A stretch of DNA of 64,000 bases from Collinsella sp. (GCA_019425045.1 JAHYYI010000002.1:1-64000), one strand, 5' to 3'; counted from the stretch's first letter, positions 41,126 through 51,598 are shown. Numbers and translations are program-made. The notes: generated by a model from the letters alone, not told the origin.

Positions 41126-42173
41126 GGCCGCCCCTCCTTGTAGAATCGTGTATCTCGTGCGCGCCGTGCATTCCGCGGCCCGCGTGAGCCCCACGCGCCC
41201 CGTGGCCCGAGCCGCCGGGACGCGTCACCACGCTCGTCTCCCCCGTACCAGCCGCGTCGCACGAGCTCCCCGCCTGCCGTGCACCGGCCACGCGCGAACC
41301 CGCCGCTGCATGGGCGGCGTCGCGCCGCGCCTCGATCGCACGCCCGATTAGCAACGACGCGAGCAGTACGGCAAGCACCGCCAACGCGATCATCAGCGCA
41401 AGGTACGGCAAGGGAATGTTGATTGGATTGCCGGACACGCCCACCTGCGAATCCATGTCAGCCGTATACGGTATGGCATGCCCTCTCACCAGCAGACGAT
41501 GAGAATTTATGCCGTACGGTGTACAGGTGACGAGGGTCAGGTAGTCATCCCCGGCGGTGATGTTGAGCGATTCCGTCTGGTCGGGCAGGACGGTCTCGAT
41601 CTGGTCGACCTGGTAGGCGAACGTGCTCTTGAGCACGCGGACGAAGAAGATGTCGCCCTTTTTCATCCGGTCCAGGTCCGTGAACAGCTTGGCGGACGGC
41701 AGCCCGCGATGGCCGGACAGCGCCGCGTGCGTGCTGGCCCCGCCCACGGGCAGCGACGACGTGTCGATGTGGCCCACGCCCACCTGGAGCGTGGCCTCGT
41801 CGGTGCCGTGGTAGATGGGCAGCGTCTCATCCAGACGCGGGATGGTAATGTAGCCCATCACGCCGTCGCCGTTGAGGTTGAGCAGCTGGTTGTATTGCTC
41901 GCGCAGCTGCGTGGACGAGACGGTGCCGGCATCCGCGCCACCATCGGCAGCGGAGATGCCGGCAAGCCCCGCGAGCCGGGCGTTGTAGGCCCACGCGGCA
42001 TCGAGCATCGCCTGGGCGTCCTCGTCGGACAGCGCGTCGACGGCCTCCTGGTAAGCGGAGACTACGCGCGACGCGTTGCGCTCGACGAGGAAGTTCGAGA
42101 TGGTGGGGTACGCCATGATGGCGAGCCCCACCAGAACCACAAGCAGCGGAAATATGTCGCGCAGGCGCTTCAA
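41103..42173 (-). CDS. srtC: Class C (pilus) sortase with unusual His/Gly-rich C-terminal tail
   Basis: A 356-residue protein. N-terminal helix about 8-28, sortase domain about 100-240 with catalytic His in LSGHRGL near 150, Cys in LVTCTPYG near 215 and Arg in RLLVRG near 227, then a second membrane helix near 255-280, the class C layout. It polymerises the major pilin. The last 70 residues are Ala/Gly/His/Arg-rich, cytoplasmic by topology, and ordinary class C sortases lack such a tail. A canonical lid motif is not obvious. Confidence 0.9.
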   Translation of the reverse strand: MKRLRDIFPLLVVLVGLAIMAYPTISNFLVERNASRVVSAYQEAVDALSDEDAQAMLDAAWAYNARLAGLAGISAADGGADAGTVSSTQLREQYNQLLNLNGDGVMGYITIPRLDETLPIYHGTDEATLQVGVGHIDTSSLPVGGASTHAALSGHRGLPSAKLFTDLDRMKKGDIFFVRVLKSTFAYQVDQIETVLPDQTESLNITAGDDYLTLVTCTPYGINSHRLLVRGHAIPYTADMDSQVGVSGNPINIPLPYLALMIALAVLAVLLASLLIGRAIEARRDAAHAAAGSRVAGARQAGSSCDAAGTGETSVVTRPGGSGHGARGAHAGRGMHGAHEIHDSTRRGGHGGKHMR

Positions 42174-42203
42174 AGCGTGTCAGCCCAGCTCAGATAGCGT
42201 GCG

Positions 42204-43733
42204 CTAGTTCTGCGCGCGACGACGGGCGATGGTCCACGCCACGCCGGCGATGACGATCGCAGCACCCGCGACGGTGAAGATCACGGTGCCCATGCCGCCG
42301 GTGGAGGGCAGGAGGGTGCCTTTGTTGTTCTTGACGGTGACGGTCGTGCCCGTCGCGCCGTCGGCCGTCACGGTGTAGTTGATGAGCGTGCCGTCGGCGT
42401 TGTAGGTCGCGGCGATGATGACCTTGACCGGGGCGGCGAGCTTGTTGTAGCCACTCGGGGCCTTCACCTCAGAGAGCTTGTAGACGCCCTCCTTCAGGCC
42501 GGTGAACTTGATGATGCCGTTCTCGGGGGTGGTCACGTTCGTGTTGCCACCGGTTTCGCCGGTCTTGATCGGGCGGTAGCCGTCGTTGCCGTCGGAGATG
42601 AGGGTGATGGCGGTGCCGTCGGTGCCAAGAAGCTGGAACTCGGCGCCGGAGAGGACGGCGTCGTTGTCGCCGATCTTCTTGAGGTCGAAGCCGAAGTCAT
42701 AAGTGTGGGTCTTGCTCGGCTCGGAGGTACCGGTGCCAGTGCCACCGGGATTGTTGCTGTACTCGACGTGGGCGGTGTTGAGGTTGTCCTTGCCCACGAC
42801 CGCGTTCTCGTTGAGGGTGGCGGAATAGGTCACGACGATGGCATCGCCGGCGGTGAGGTTCTTGATGTCGTTCGAGAAATCAAGCAGGAGAGAGCGCGTT
42901 GCCTTATCGTAATTCTTCACGAAGATGGTGTAATCCCTGCCGCCAACAGTCACCTTAACGTCGTTATTGAAGGTGAGGCCGGTGGACAGGGTATCGTAGA
43001 TGACGAACGTGTAGGTGTTGTACTCGGAGGTATCGGGCACCGCGGACCTGAGGGTGAAGCTCACCTTGTCGCCCACCTGGGCGCTCGAGTGGTTGTCGTT
43101 CTTGTCGCCGTTCTCAACGGTCTTGGTAACACCGGGGTACACGCTCTTGAGCTCGACCGGGTCGGACGTAGCCGAGACCACGTTGTAGAGCATGGCGTCG
43201 TTGCCGCGCATAGCGGACGTGGAGCCGCCCTGCGGGGCGAAGATGTAGTAGCCGTACTCAAGGCCGGTGAAGGTGGCCTTATAGTAGCCGTTGTCAGCCG
43301 TCATCGAGGCATTGGCGGTACCGGCAGCCGTGATGCCGCTGGAGGTCTTCGCGTAATCAGCCGCTTCCTTGGCGAACGTCACGAGCGTGGCGCCCTTGTT
43401 GCCATCGACAAGGTCCTTTACATAGCTGTACGCCTTTTCAGACAGCGCAGCGCCCGTATCAGAGGTGCTGAGCTTACCCCGGAAGAAACCCTCCCACGCG
43501 GTGTTCAGCGTGTAGGTCGCACTTGTGACCTTGCCGTTCTCAACGACTGGGTTCTCGACCGTGAACATCTGGTACGCCGTCACTGTCTTGCCCGCGAACT
43601 CGGCATTCTTGCTCTGGATCGTGAACGAGCCCGTCGCGGCCTGAGCCTCCGCCGGGGCTACCGCCACAGCGCCCACGAGCGCCACGGCTACCAGCGCGAA
43701 CAGCACCAGCGCTTTCTTGAAGATAGTAGTCAT
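42204..43733 (-). CDS. Major pilin, SpaA/isopeptide type, LPXTG anchored
   Basis: About 509 residues from MTTIFKKALVLF, start 43733, with AAAGGGAG just upstream. Signal peptide ends near AQAA (about 34). VYPGVTKTV near 195 corresponds to the pilin motif whose Lys is used for polymerisation. An isopeptide fimbrial domain (about 200-350) follows, then a SpaA/Cna-B-like domain (about 355-470) with E-box YKLSEVKAPSGY, and the sorting signal LPSTGG with hydrophobic helix and RRRAQN. Preceded by about 200 bp of non-coding leader after the adhesin gene. Confidence 0.92.
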   Translation of the reverse strand: MTTIFKKALVLFALVAVALVGAVAVAPAEAQAATGSFTIQSKNAEFAGKTVTAYQMFTVENPVVENGKVTSATYTLNTAWEGFFRGKLSTSDTGAALSEKAYSYVKDLVDGNKGATLVTFAKEAADYAKTSSGITAAGTANASMTADNGYYKATFTGLEYGYYIFAPQGGSTSAMRGNDAMLYNVVSATSDPVELKSVYPGVTKTVENGDKNDNHSSAQVGDKVSFTLRSAVPDTSEYNTYTFVIYDTLSTGLTFNNDVKVTVGGRDYTIFVKNYDKATRSLLLDFSNDIKNLTAGDAIVVTYSATLNENAVVGKDNLNTAHVEYSNNPGGTGTGTSEPSKTHTYDFGFDLKKIGDNDAVLSGAEFQLLGTDGTAITLISDGNDGYRPIKTGETGGNTNVTTPENGIIKFTGLKEGVYKLSEVKAPSGYNKLAAPVKVIIAATYNADGTLINYTVTADGATGTTVTVKNNKGTLLPSTGGMGTVIFTVAGAAIVIAGVAWTIARRRAQN

Positions 43734-43931
43734 CTTTCTCCCTTTCTCGCTATCTCCCTTATTGATCACATAGCTATATCCTCGCGGAGCCGGTGTTCCC
43801 GACCCGCGTTGTTTCCCGTTCGCCTATCCCGCGCGTGGCGCCCCTCTGTCGAGAGGAACCCCCGGAGGTCGCGCGAAGCGCCCTCCCCCTGCCGCGCACG
43901 CCCGTGCGCGGCAGCCCGCTCGTCGAATCGT

Positions 43932-46900
43932 TCATCGCGCACCCCCGTCACGGAAGTGGCCCCCGACCGGCCGCGGCTGCAGCGCGGTAACCGTAGCGCC
44001 CGCAGTCGGGGCGCCCGCCACGGCGAGCTGTCCCGCGCGCCGACGACGCCACGCCTCGTAGGCTCCGGCGCAGCCCAGCGCCGCACCGATCATCAGGAAC
44101 AGCCAGATGCCGCGGCCGCCCGTGTCGGGCAGGGCATCGCGATGGGTGTTGGTGACGGTGATCGTGAGAGTGTTGGCCTCGGAGCCCACCGCGGAGCTGT
44201 AGCCGGCCTGCTCGGGCGGCACGTACGCGGTGTTGCCGCCCTCGACCTTGCCGAACCGCACGCCAGGCTGCGCGGCGGCGCCATCATTCACGGCCTCACC
44301 TTGCACGGCATAGTTCAGGTAATGTGTGGCGCCGCCAGCGTCCTTCACCGCCACCGGCAGCCCCTCGATCACCGTGCGCCAGGTGTCGGACCAGTTGGAT
44401 GCGTCCTTACCGGTCAGCTCCACCTCGTGCGGGTTCGTCCAGGTCGACCCATCCTTCAGCGTGATCGCGGGCGTCACGACATTCCCGGCAGCGTCCTTGT
44501 ACGACGCAACCACGGTCAGCTTGATGCTCGCAGGCCGCAGGCCGGCCTTGTTGCCTTGGTCATCCCACACCTTTTGCAGCGTGAGCTTCACGTAGGTGTC
44601 GCACGGATCCTGCCCCTCGCCCGGCTCGGGCGTGATGCCGCCGGCGTTGTCGGACACCGGGGTGTCCCGCATCAGCACGGCCTTGGCGGCGGATTCATAG
44701 GCCTTGAGCTCCTGCCTCTGGCTACCGTCCGCATTCTGGCGCACGGCGTCCTTGATGCCGAGCCAAGCGGTGTCCGCGTCACCGGACGCCTCGCTCGTGG
44801 GCACGGTGCCATCGTAGGTGTTGACGGAGGCCTTGCCGCTCGCGTCCACCGGCTTCAACAGGCTCACCGTGAAGGCATCCATGCCGGTGCCATCGGCGTT
44901 GCCATCGCGCTTGGCGAAGGTGGCGCTCGCCGCCCCATTCTTGCTGTTCGACGTGAATGCGTCGGCCAGGCTCTCGTTCCTGGAGCGGTAGATCTTGTAC
45001 GAGTTGTAGTTGCCGTCCTTCTCGCCCACGATGTCGCTCATGGAGTTGAAGTCCCACACGCTCTTGAGCTTGGTGTTGGCGAAGGGGTCCACCAGGCCGC
45101 TCGTGCCGCGGATCACGTCGGCGAGCACCATGTGGTCGTTCGCGAGTACGCCTTCGTCGTTCAGGCCGGCGAAACCGCCCGCGTAGCCCGTGGTAAGGCC
45201 GTCAAGCCCGTCGCCGTTCTCAGCCTGGCTCGCGCCGCCGCCGAAGACGTCATAGCCCACCGCGATACCCGTGACCGAGGAGTTCTCCACACGCGTGCGG
45301 TTGCCCTTGATGAGCTGCGCGTCGATGTTGGCGCGATCGCCCTTGGTGTCCACGCCGCCTTTTTCCGTACACGGCAGCTTGATGGTGGAGTCGCCGATGG
45401 TGATGATCGCCACGTCAGTCTGCTGCTTGTTCTCGGTATCCGCGCGGGACAGCGCCACGCCGACCTTCAGGCCGAAGAGGTTCACGTAGAGCGTCTCGCC
45501 CTCGGCGAGCACCTTGAGGTCGAAGACCTTGCTCACGCCGGGGAACCACTTGCCTATGTCGATGACGCCCAGGTTCTGGAGCTGATTCGCGTAGAGTAGC
45601 TTCAGCAGCGCGTTCACGATCACCAGCAGACCGTCCACCAGCACGGAGCTAACCTGCGCATCCACCAGGTATGCGCGCTTGGTCTCGCCCACGAAGCCGC
45701 CGGCGACCTCACCGCTCGCGACCTTCTTGAGGTTGGTGACCGTGCAGTCCTTCACGCGCGCCAGGTCGGCGTAGCCCGCGAAACCGCCCGCGGCCTCGCG
45801 ACCGCTCGCGGCCTCGGTGCCGCGGCCGTAGTCAGCGCCCCGATGCGTCGACGTCACCGTGTAGCCGTCGGCGATGCCCGTCACGCTGGAGTTCTCGACG
45901 TGGGAGCCCCAGATGTCGAGCACGCCCGCGGTGGCGCCGAGGAGGTTGAGGTTCGACAGGACGCCGACCTTGTCCGCGTCCACCGTGCCACCCTTGCCCA
46001 GATGCCCGATGAAGCCGCCCGTGTAGTTGACGCCCTCCACGGAGGACAGGTTGGCGACGGTCGCGTTCTTCACGCTGCCGTTGATGAGCGCGCCGCCGAA
46101 GCCACCGGCCACGCCTGTGAAGCGCGTGGAATCGAGCATGCCTTGCTTGCTGGCATCGTGCGCGCGGACCTGGAAGCCGTCTGCCACGCCCGCCACGTTC
46201 GCGTGGTACACGTAGGTGCGGAAGGCGTCGAGCGCGGAGATGTTGCCAGTCTTCAGCAGCTTGAGCAGCAGGCTCGTGGACTGGTCGCCGTTGGCATCGC
46301 CGTCGCCGCCCGCCACGGAGGCCACGCTCTCGATGTCCGCCTGGCCGAAGAATCCGCCCGCGTACTGGCCGCCCTCCACGCCGCGCAGGCCGATGACCTG
46401 CAGTGTGTTGGTAACGGCGTCCGTTGCGCCCTCGTCCCGGTCCTTCGTGCCCGCGACCACGGCCTTCATCGATCCCGCGAAGCCGCCCGCCGCGCGGGCG
46501 TACTTGGTGGCGTTGCCTTCCTTATAGGAGCCGTCGACTGTGAAACCCCAGGCTGCGGCGTTCTGCTGGGCCTCGGTCGCGCCATCCCCCGCCGTCACGG
46601 CGGAGACACTCGCACCGCGCACGGTGGAGACCGTGGCGTTCAGCACCTGCGCGAGGTCGTTCGGCGTGGAGATGATGCTGTCCAGGATCTTCTGCAGCAG
46701 ACCCGAAGACGCATTCGTGTTCACGTCCGCCACGCCCGCGGCCGTCATGAGGCCCGCGTAGCCGCCCACGCAGTTAGCGCCCGAGACCTTGCGCAGGTTG
46801 GTGACGTTGTCGCCCGTAGCGGTGTAGCCGCCATGCGTGGCGCCGATGGACCAGCGGTTGGCATCCTTGTCGGCATCGGAGAACGTGGCATCGCCCCACA

Positions 46901-47696
46901 GCTGCGCGCCAGAGGCGTAGCCCACGTAGCCGCCGGCAAAGCCGGTCTCGTGCTTGAAATCGGTTCCCGTAGCCTTGACGGCCATACCCGTGCGGAAGCC
47001 CTGCACGCTGGAGCTCTTCACCACCGGAACGAGCACCTGGGCCACGTTGAGCAGCTGGCCGAGGTTGAGGTTCAGTCCGAGCACCTTCACGCCGCCCAGC
47101 TCCACGGCACCGCCCGTCTCCATGCGGCCGGCAAATCCACCCGCCGCGCGCATGGCGCGCACGGTCTTGGTGTCGAAGGCCCGGCCGTTGGTGACGGTGC
47201 CACCGCGCATGAGGCCCACGTAGCCGCCGGCCACACCGCCGTGCATGGTGTTCGCCTTGTTCTCGTATGCAGCGCGCCCAGCAACCACATTAGTACCATA
47301 GACGTAATCAGCGAGGAAGGCCGCGAGCTCATCCTCGGTGGTGAACGTCTTGCCGTAGAAATCGCCGCCATAGTAGCCCTTAGAGGCAACGTGCTGAGAC
47401 CAGCTATTCCACGTCTCGAGGCTGATGCCGCGCACGGGGCCCGTGACCTGCGTGTTCTCCTCGGTGGGATAGGCCACCTGCAGAGCGCCCAGGATATTGT
47501 TGGCCTTCACCAGGCCGAAGAGCAGGCTGACGTCCCCGTCTTGGCAGTGTCGCCAGGCTCCATATAGCCCGTGAAACCACCGGCCATCTCGGCGCCGTAG
47601 ACGCTGCGGATGCGCTCGGCCATGGCGTCGCGCCGGGTGCCGGTGTAGTGGTTGCTGCCGTCCTTCTCGGACTCCCACGACGCGGCGCTCGTCCAC
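43932..47696 (-). CDS. C-terminal fragment of the giant adhesin (GLUG repeats, Cna-B, LPDTG anchor)
   Basis: The readable frame extends to 47696, but genuine sequence begins at about 47533, where it continues from the central fragment as GDVSLLFGLVKANN. About eleven AGGF-type repeats, then a Cna-B-like domain near the end (VTLQKVWDDQGNKAGLRP), the LPDTGG sorting signal, a membrane helix and RRRR. An extra tail of about 35 residues after the Arg cluster is unusual for a sorting signal. Confidence 0.75.
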   Translation of the reverse strand: MDERRVVGVREGRQQPLHRHPARRHGRAHPQRLRRRDGRWFHGLYGAWRHCQDGDVSLLFGLVKANNILGALQVAYPTEENTQVTGPVRGISLETWNSWSQHVASKGYYGGDFYGKTFTTEDELAAFLADYVYGTNVVAGRAAYENKANTMHGGVAGGYVGLMRGGTVTNGRAFDTKTVRAMRAAGGFAGRMETGGAVELGGVKVLGLNLNLGQLLNVAQVLVPVVKSSSVQGFRTGMAVKATGTDFKHETGFAGGYVGYASGAQLWGDATFSDADKDANRWSIGATHGGYTATGDNVTNLRKVSGANCVGGYAGLMTAAGVADVNTNASSGLLQKILDSIISTPNDLAQVLNATVSTVRGASVSAVTAGDGATEAQQNAAAWGFTVDGSYKEGNATKYARAAGGFAGSMKAVVAGTKDRDEGATDAVTNTLQVIGLRGVEGGQYAGGFFGQADIESVASVAGGDGDANGDQSTSLLLKLLKTGNISALDAFRTYVYHANVAGVADGFQVRAHDASKQGMLDSTRFTGVAGGFGGALINGSVKNATVANLSSVEGVNYTGGFIGHLGKGGTVDADKVGVLSNLNLLGATAGVLDIWGSHVENSSVTGIADGYTVTSTHRGADYGRGTEAASGREAAGGFAGYADLARVKDCTVTNLKKVASGEVAGGFVGETKRAYLVDAQVSSVLVDGLLVIVNALLKLLYANQLQNLGVIDIGKWFPGVSKVFDLKVLAEGETLYVNLFGLKVGVALSRADTENKQQTDVAIITIGDSTIKLPCTEKGGVDTKGDRANIDAQLIKGNRTRVENSSVTGIAVGYDVFGGGASQAENGDGLDGLTTGYAGGFAGLNDEGVLANDHMVLADVIRGTSGLVDPFANTKLKSVWDFNSMSDIVGEKDGNYNSYKIYRSRNESLADAFTSNSKNGAASATFAKRDGNADGTGMDAFTVSLLKPVDASGKASVNTYDGTVPTSEASGDADTAWLGIKDAVRQNADGSQRQELKAYESAAKAVLMRDTPVSDNAGGITPEPGEGQDPCDTYVKLTLQKVWDDQGNKAGLRPASIKLTVVASYKDAAGNVVTPAITLKDGSTWTNPHEVELTGKDASNWSDTWRTVIEGLPVAVKDAGGATHYLNYAVQGEAVNDGAAAQPGVRFGKVEGGNTAYVPPEQAGYSSAVGSEANTLTITVTNTHRDALPDTGGRGIWLFLMIGAALGCAGAYEAWRRRRAGQLAVAGAPTAGATVTALQPRPVGGHFRDGGAR

Positions 47697-50600
47697 GGCG
47701 CGTTGCTGGTGCCCCAGATGTGACCGCCGAGGTTATGCCCCACGTAGCCGCCTGCCATGCCGCGCTGCACGCTCTCGGTGCTGGCGGCCTGCGCGCGCAC
47801 GGCGCCGCCGCAGGGGATGGACGTGGTCTCGGAGTTGCGAACCGTGGGCACGAAGTCCTGCACGAGCGACGCGAGGGCGCCGTTGGTGCTCACCAGGCCG
47901 TGCAGCAGCTTGGCCAGTGCGGACTCGTTGTCCTTACCGGTGTTCAGCTCGCCCAGCACGCGCGCCACGTCGCCCGGCTCGATCTGCCCGGCATAGCCGC
48001 CCGCCGAAATCTGGCCGATCACGTAGGAGAAGTTGTAGGAGTTTGAATCCTGGATGTGCCCGCCGGAGACAAGGCCCGCGAAACCGCCCGCGTCGCCGAT
48101 CTCGGAGCCCGTGGCACCGGAGCTCGCGCGCACGGCGAAACCGCCCGTGCCGCCCGTCACGTCGGAGTGCTCGATGGTGGAGACCACGGCACGCACCACG
48201 CCGAGCACGTCGGTGAGCCGCAGGCTCGTTCCCAGCAACGACAGGCCGTCGCCCACGGAGGTCGCAGAGCCCACGTCCATGTGGCCGATGTATCCGCCGG
48301 CGTAGCGCGGGGCGGTGACGGCGTAGGAGCTCTTATTACCGAAGTAGCTGCTGCCGTCCGTGCCCTCGAGATCCTTCGGCTCGGTCACCGCGGTATGGCG
48401 CAGTTGCGTCACGTTGGAGTGGCTCACCTGCACGCCGGAGCCATAGCCGATATAGCCGCCGGCCGTGGCGGACTGGGAGGCCGTGTCATCGAGGCGCGAG
48501 GCAGAGACGACGAGGCCAGGGTTGGCGGCATCGCTCGGCCTGGCGCCCGAGGCATCCGCGGCCACCGTGTCCGCGTTCGACAGCACGCCGGAGCGGTTGA
48601 TGAGGGGCACGTACCCCTCGACCACGTCGAGCAGCTGGGCGATATCCACTGTGCCGAGTTTGCCGAGCAGGCTGATTCCGCCCTTGCCCGCGCTCGCGAG
48701 CGCACCCGAGGTCACGCGACCACCCCAGCCGCCAGCGTACGCGCCGCCTGTCACGTGGTCGATGTTGATGACGCCCCAGGGGGACTGCTCGGCCGCGGTC
48801 TTCGCACGGGCGTACGCACCCGTTGCGTCCTTGAGGTCATCGTCGGTGTAGATATTGACCTTACCGCCCTGGAAGTCTCCCGCGAAACCTCCGGCGATAT
48901 CTGCTTCAACGCTACCGCCGTTCACGAACGTCACCGTGGCGTTCTGGTAGTTAGGCAGCAAGTAGGGAACGGCGCCCACGAGACCGTCGACGGAGATGAG
49001 ACCACCCTCGAGAAGGTTCTTGAGGACTCCCGAGTCCTCGCCCTCACCGTTCACCGCATCCGCAAGGCCACCCGTAGTCGAGACGCCTACGAATCCGCCC
49101 GCCGCACCGTCCGAAGTTGAGGCGTCAGCAGTGACCGCCTTTACGGCCGTGGCGTGAACGTTCGCCGACTTGGTGCTGTTCGCGCGTCCGAAGAAGCCGC
49201 CCGCCGCGTAGACGTTCGTCTCACCCGCGGCGTTCACGCCGGTCGCTGCCACCGTCATGCCGGCTGTGACGCCCGCAACGGAACTGTCGGTCACCTCGAC
49301 CGCCGAATACTTGGCCACCGAGAGCAGGCCCGAGACCTTGATGAGGCCGAGGACGTCGAGGCCGCCCACGTCGGCCGCGTCGCTCGGGCCGGAAAAGCCG
49401 ATGAAGCCGCCGGCCTCGCCCTTGGCCTCGACCCGCTTCACGCCGGTGAGGGTCGTGGCGTCCACGTCGCCGCCAGTCGCGCAGCCGATGGCGCCGCCAG
49501 CGTAGCACCCGTCCACGGAGACGGTCGCACCGTCCGTGGCGCCCGCAACCGTCACGTTCGAGACCTCGAACATCTTGAACTGGCCGTCGCCGAGCTTCTG
49601 GCCAATCGCACCCAAGCCGAGGGTGTCGTTCAGCAGCGCCGCCACGGCACCGGGGACAAGCATGCCCGCGATGCCGCCGGCGTAGCTGCCCTTGGCCGTG
49701 ACGGAGTCAAGACCGGTGAGCGAGGTGGTACGGCTGGCGACCGCAGTGGCGTCGAGCTTGCCCTGCTTGTAGAACGCGAGGCCGCCCACGTGCGCCGTAT
49801 CGGAGCTCGCGATGACCGGGCCTGTGCCGCGCCCCACCATGCCGCCGGCATAGTCATTGGCCGAGGACACCATGAAGGTGCCGGCCATCTGCGCGCCGAG
49901 GATCTCGGACTCATTCAGGCCCGCAAGGGAAAGCAGGGTCGATGCCTTGCTCTGATCCTCCGAGCCGAGCAGGCCCTTCAGCAGGCCGCCCACACCATTC
50001 AGCAGATTCGTGTTCTTGTAGTCACCCGCGCCGAGGTCCATCGCCCAGCCGAGCGTCGCCGCACCAGTGAAGCCGCCCGCGTAGGCGAGCATGTCGGCCG
50101 TGCCGTCCTGAATGCCCGAGGCCGTGACGTTGACCGCACCCGTAAGGCTATCGTTCACCGCGTGGCTGCCAGCCATGGCGCCCGCAAAGCCGCCGGCATA
50201 CGAGCCACCCTCGACCGTGACGTCCGCAGTGAGCGAGGAGGTCGCGACGATGCTCTGCGGAATGGCAAGCCTCGCGAGGCTTGGCAGGTCTACGCCCAAA
50301 TCGGAGAGCGCGCCCTCCATCACGTCGTCGCGGATGACGCCCGCAAAGCCGCCGGCGTATGCCTTGGCGCGCACGGTGTAGGCGACGTCACTCTGTATAT
50401 AGGCGTCGGTGACGATGGTACCGGCCTGCACGCCCGCGAAGCCGCCAGCGTAGTTCTTGCCAGCGGAGCCCAGGACGGTGCCGCTGGCGAAGTTTACGAC
50501 GCCCGATTTCGAGATCGTGGGGTTGTAGTAGGCCACGGGGAGCAGCTGGCTCGCCTTGATGATGTTGTTGTTGAGCAGCAGGGTGATGAGGTCGCCCAGG

Positions 50601-51598
50601 CCTAGGCCAGGGATGAGGTTCAGGATGTTTGTCAGGAGCTTGACGATGTCGCCCAGCGCATCGGAGAGGATATCGTACTTGACCTCTCCCTTAACGTAGC
50701 CTGCGAAGCCGCCCGTCATGTCCGCCGCACTCGACACGCTCGCGCCCTCGACCTCGCATTTGTCGACCGTGACCTCACCCACGATGCGCCCGGCGAAGGC
50801 ACCCGTGGCGAGCGAAGAGGGATCGGCGGCGCGAACGTTCAACAGGGACTCAATAAGGCCACTGAGGTCAACCTTGCCGAGTGTAAGAATCTTCAACAGG
50901 GTGCTGACGAGGCCGCCCACCACGGTGCCGAGTACGCCGAGGAGTGAGCTGATGAGCGTCTGATCGACCTTGACCTTGGTGGATTCGTTAGTAACAGAGA
51001 CGTCCCGAAGCTTGATGTTGTTCACGTATGCGGGTGTAGCGGACCCGGTAAACGGATTGGTTTCGCTGAGCTTGTGCGAAACGGTGCCGAAGAATCCGAT
51101 GCCCGTGTGGCTGGAGACATCGAGCTTGCCAGTCTGAGTGACGTTTACATTGGAGATGACGGGACGCTGGGCAGTGTCGTTGGTGGAGATGCCGTCGGCG
51201 TTAATGGTGGACCAGAGCGCGCCGGCGGTCTTAGCGGCGTCGGTGGTGGTCGCCGCGCCGAGCATGGTGCCACTGAACATGAGCGGGGTCCAGGTCGCGT
51301 TGGATGAGGTGCCGCTGGCCGCGTCGGAGCCCACGTCGATGTTTCGGAAGATTATGTAGTTGGCGTCGGCGGCGTAGGTCAGCGTCGAGCTTGTCGCGTT
51401 GCCGTCGGCCTTGACCTCGTTGCCATAGTCGTCAAGGGTCACGTAGCGTTTGCGAGTGTGACCCGCAAGGCTGACACCCAGCTCATCCGATTTCTCGCTC
51501 GAGCCCTCGTCCAATTTGGAGGTCGCGGAAAGGTCCGCGTCACCCGCGTAAATCTCGGTTTTGGAGCCCTCGACATCGACCCAGCCGCCTTTAATCAA
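47507..51598 (-). CDS. Central fragment of the giant adhesin (about twenty GLUG-like repeats)
   Basis: This frame is open from the G9 tract (about 52039) to a stop at 47507; the TTG at 51598 is only the first in-frame start-like codon. It has about twenty AGGFAG/AGGYIG repeats separated by 50-100 residues. The last valid residues before the break are GDTAKTG; after that the frame runs out in SACSSAW. Taken alone it has neither a signal peptide nor an anchor. Confidence 0.72.
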   Translation of the reverse strand: MIKGGWVDVEGSKTEIYAGDADLSATSKLDEGSSEKSDELGVSLAGHTRKRYVTLDDYGNEVKADGNATSSTLTYAADANYIIFRNIDVGSDAASGTSSNATWTPLMFSGTMLGAATTTDAAKTAGALWSTINADGISTNDTAQRPVISNVNVTQTGKLDVSSHTGIGFFGTVSHKLSETNPFTGSATPAYVNNIKLRDVSVTNESTKVKVDQTLISSLLGVLGTVVGGLVSTLLKILTLGKVDLSGLIESLLNVRAADPSSLATGAFAGRIVGEVTVDKCEVEGASVSSAADMTGGFAGYVKGEVKYDILSDALGDIVKLLTNILNLIPGLGLGDLITLLLNNNIIKASQLLPVAYYNPTISKSGVVNFASGTVLGSAGKNYAGGFAGVQAGTIVTDAYIQSDVAYTVRAKAYAGGFAGVIRDDVMEGALSDLGVDLPSLARLAIPQSIVATSSLTADVTVEGGSYAGGFAGAMAGSHAVNDSLTGAVNVTASGIQDGTADMLAYAGGFTGAATLGWAMDLGAGDYKNTNLLNGVGGLLKGLLGSEDQSKASTLLSLAGLNESEILGAQMAGTFMVSSANDYAGGMVGRGTGPVIASSDTAHVGGLAFYKQGKLDATAVASRTTSLTGLDSVTAKGSYAGGIAGMLVPGAVAALLNDTLGLGAIGQKLGDGQFKMFEVSNVTVAGATDGATVSVDGCYAGGAIGCATGGDVDATTLTGVKRVEAKGEAGGFIGFSGPSDAADVGGLDVLGLIKVSGLLSVAKYSAVEVTDSSVAGVTAGMTVAATGVNAAGETNVYAAGGFFGRANSTKSANVHATAVKAVTADASTSDGAAGGFVGVSTTGGLADAVNGEGEDSGVLKNLLEGGLISVDGLVGAVPYLLPNYQNATVTFVNGGSVEADIAGGFAGDFQGGKVNIYTDDDLKDATGAYARAKTAAEQSPWGVINIDHVTGGAYAGGWGGRVTSGALASAGKGGISLLGKLGTVDIAQLLDVVEGYVPLINRSGVLSNADTVAADASGARPSDAANPGLVVSASRLDDTASQSATAGGYIGYGSGVQVSHSNVTQLRHTAVTEPKDLEGTDGSSYFGNKSSYAVTAPRYAGGYIGHMDVGSATSVGDGLSLLGTSLRLTDVLGVVRAVVSTIEHSDVTGGTGGFAVRASSGATGSEIGDAGGFAGLVSGGHIQDSNSYNFSYVIGQISAGGYAGQIEPGDVARVLGELNTGKDNESALAKLLHGLVSTNGALASLVQDFVPTVRNSETTSIPCGGAVRAQAASTESVQRGMAGGYVGHNLGGHIWGTSNAPWTSAASWESEKDGSNHYTGTRRDAMAERIRSVYGAEMAGGFTGYMEPGDTAKTGTSACSSAW

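Noticed and set aside
42705..45599. 964-codon plus-strand frame across the pilin and adhesin genes
   Set aside because: Antisense shadow of repeat-rich coding sequence; low-complexity product and no ribosome site.
45843..50605. Further long plus-strand frames opposite the giant adhesin
   Set aside because: Composition mirrors the Gly/Ala repeats on the other strand; no recognisable domain.
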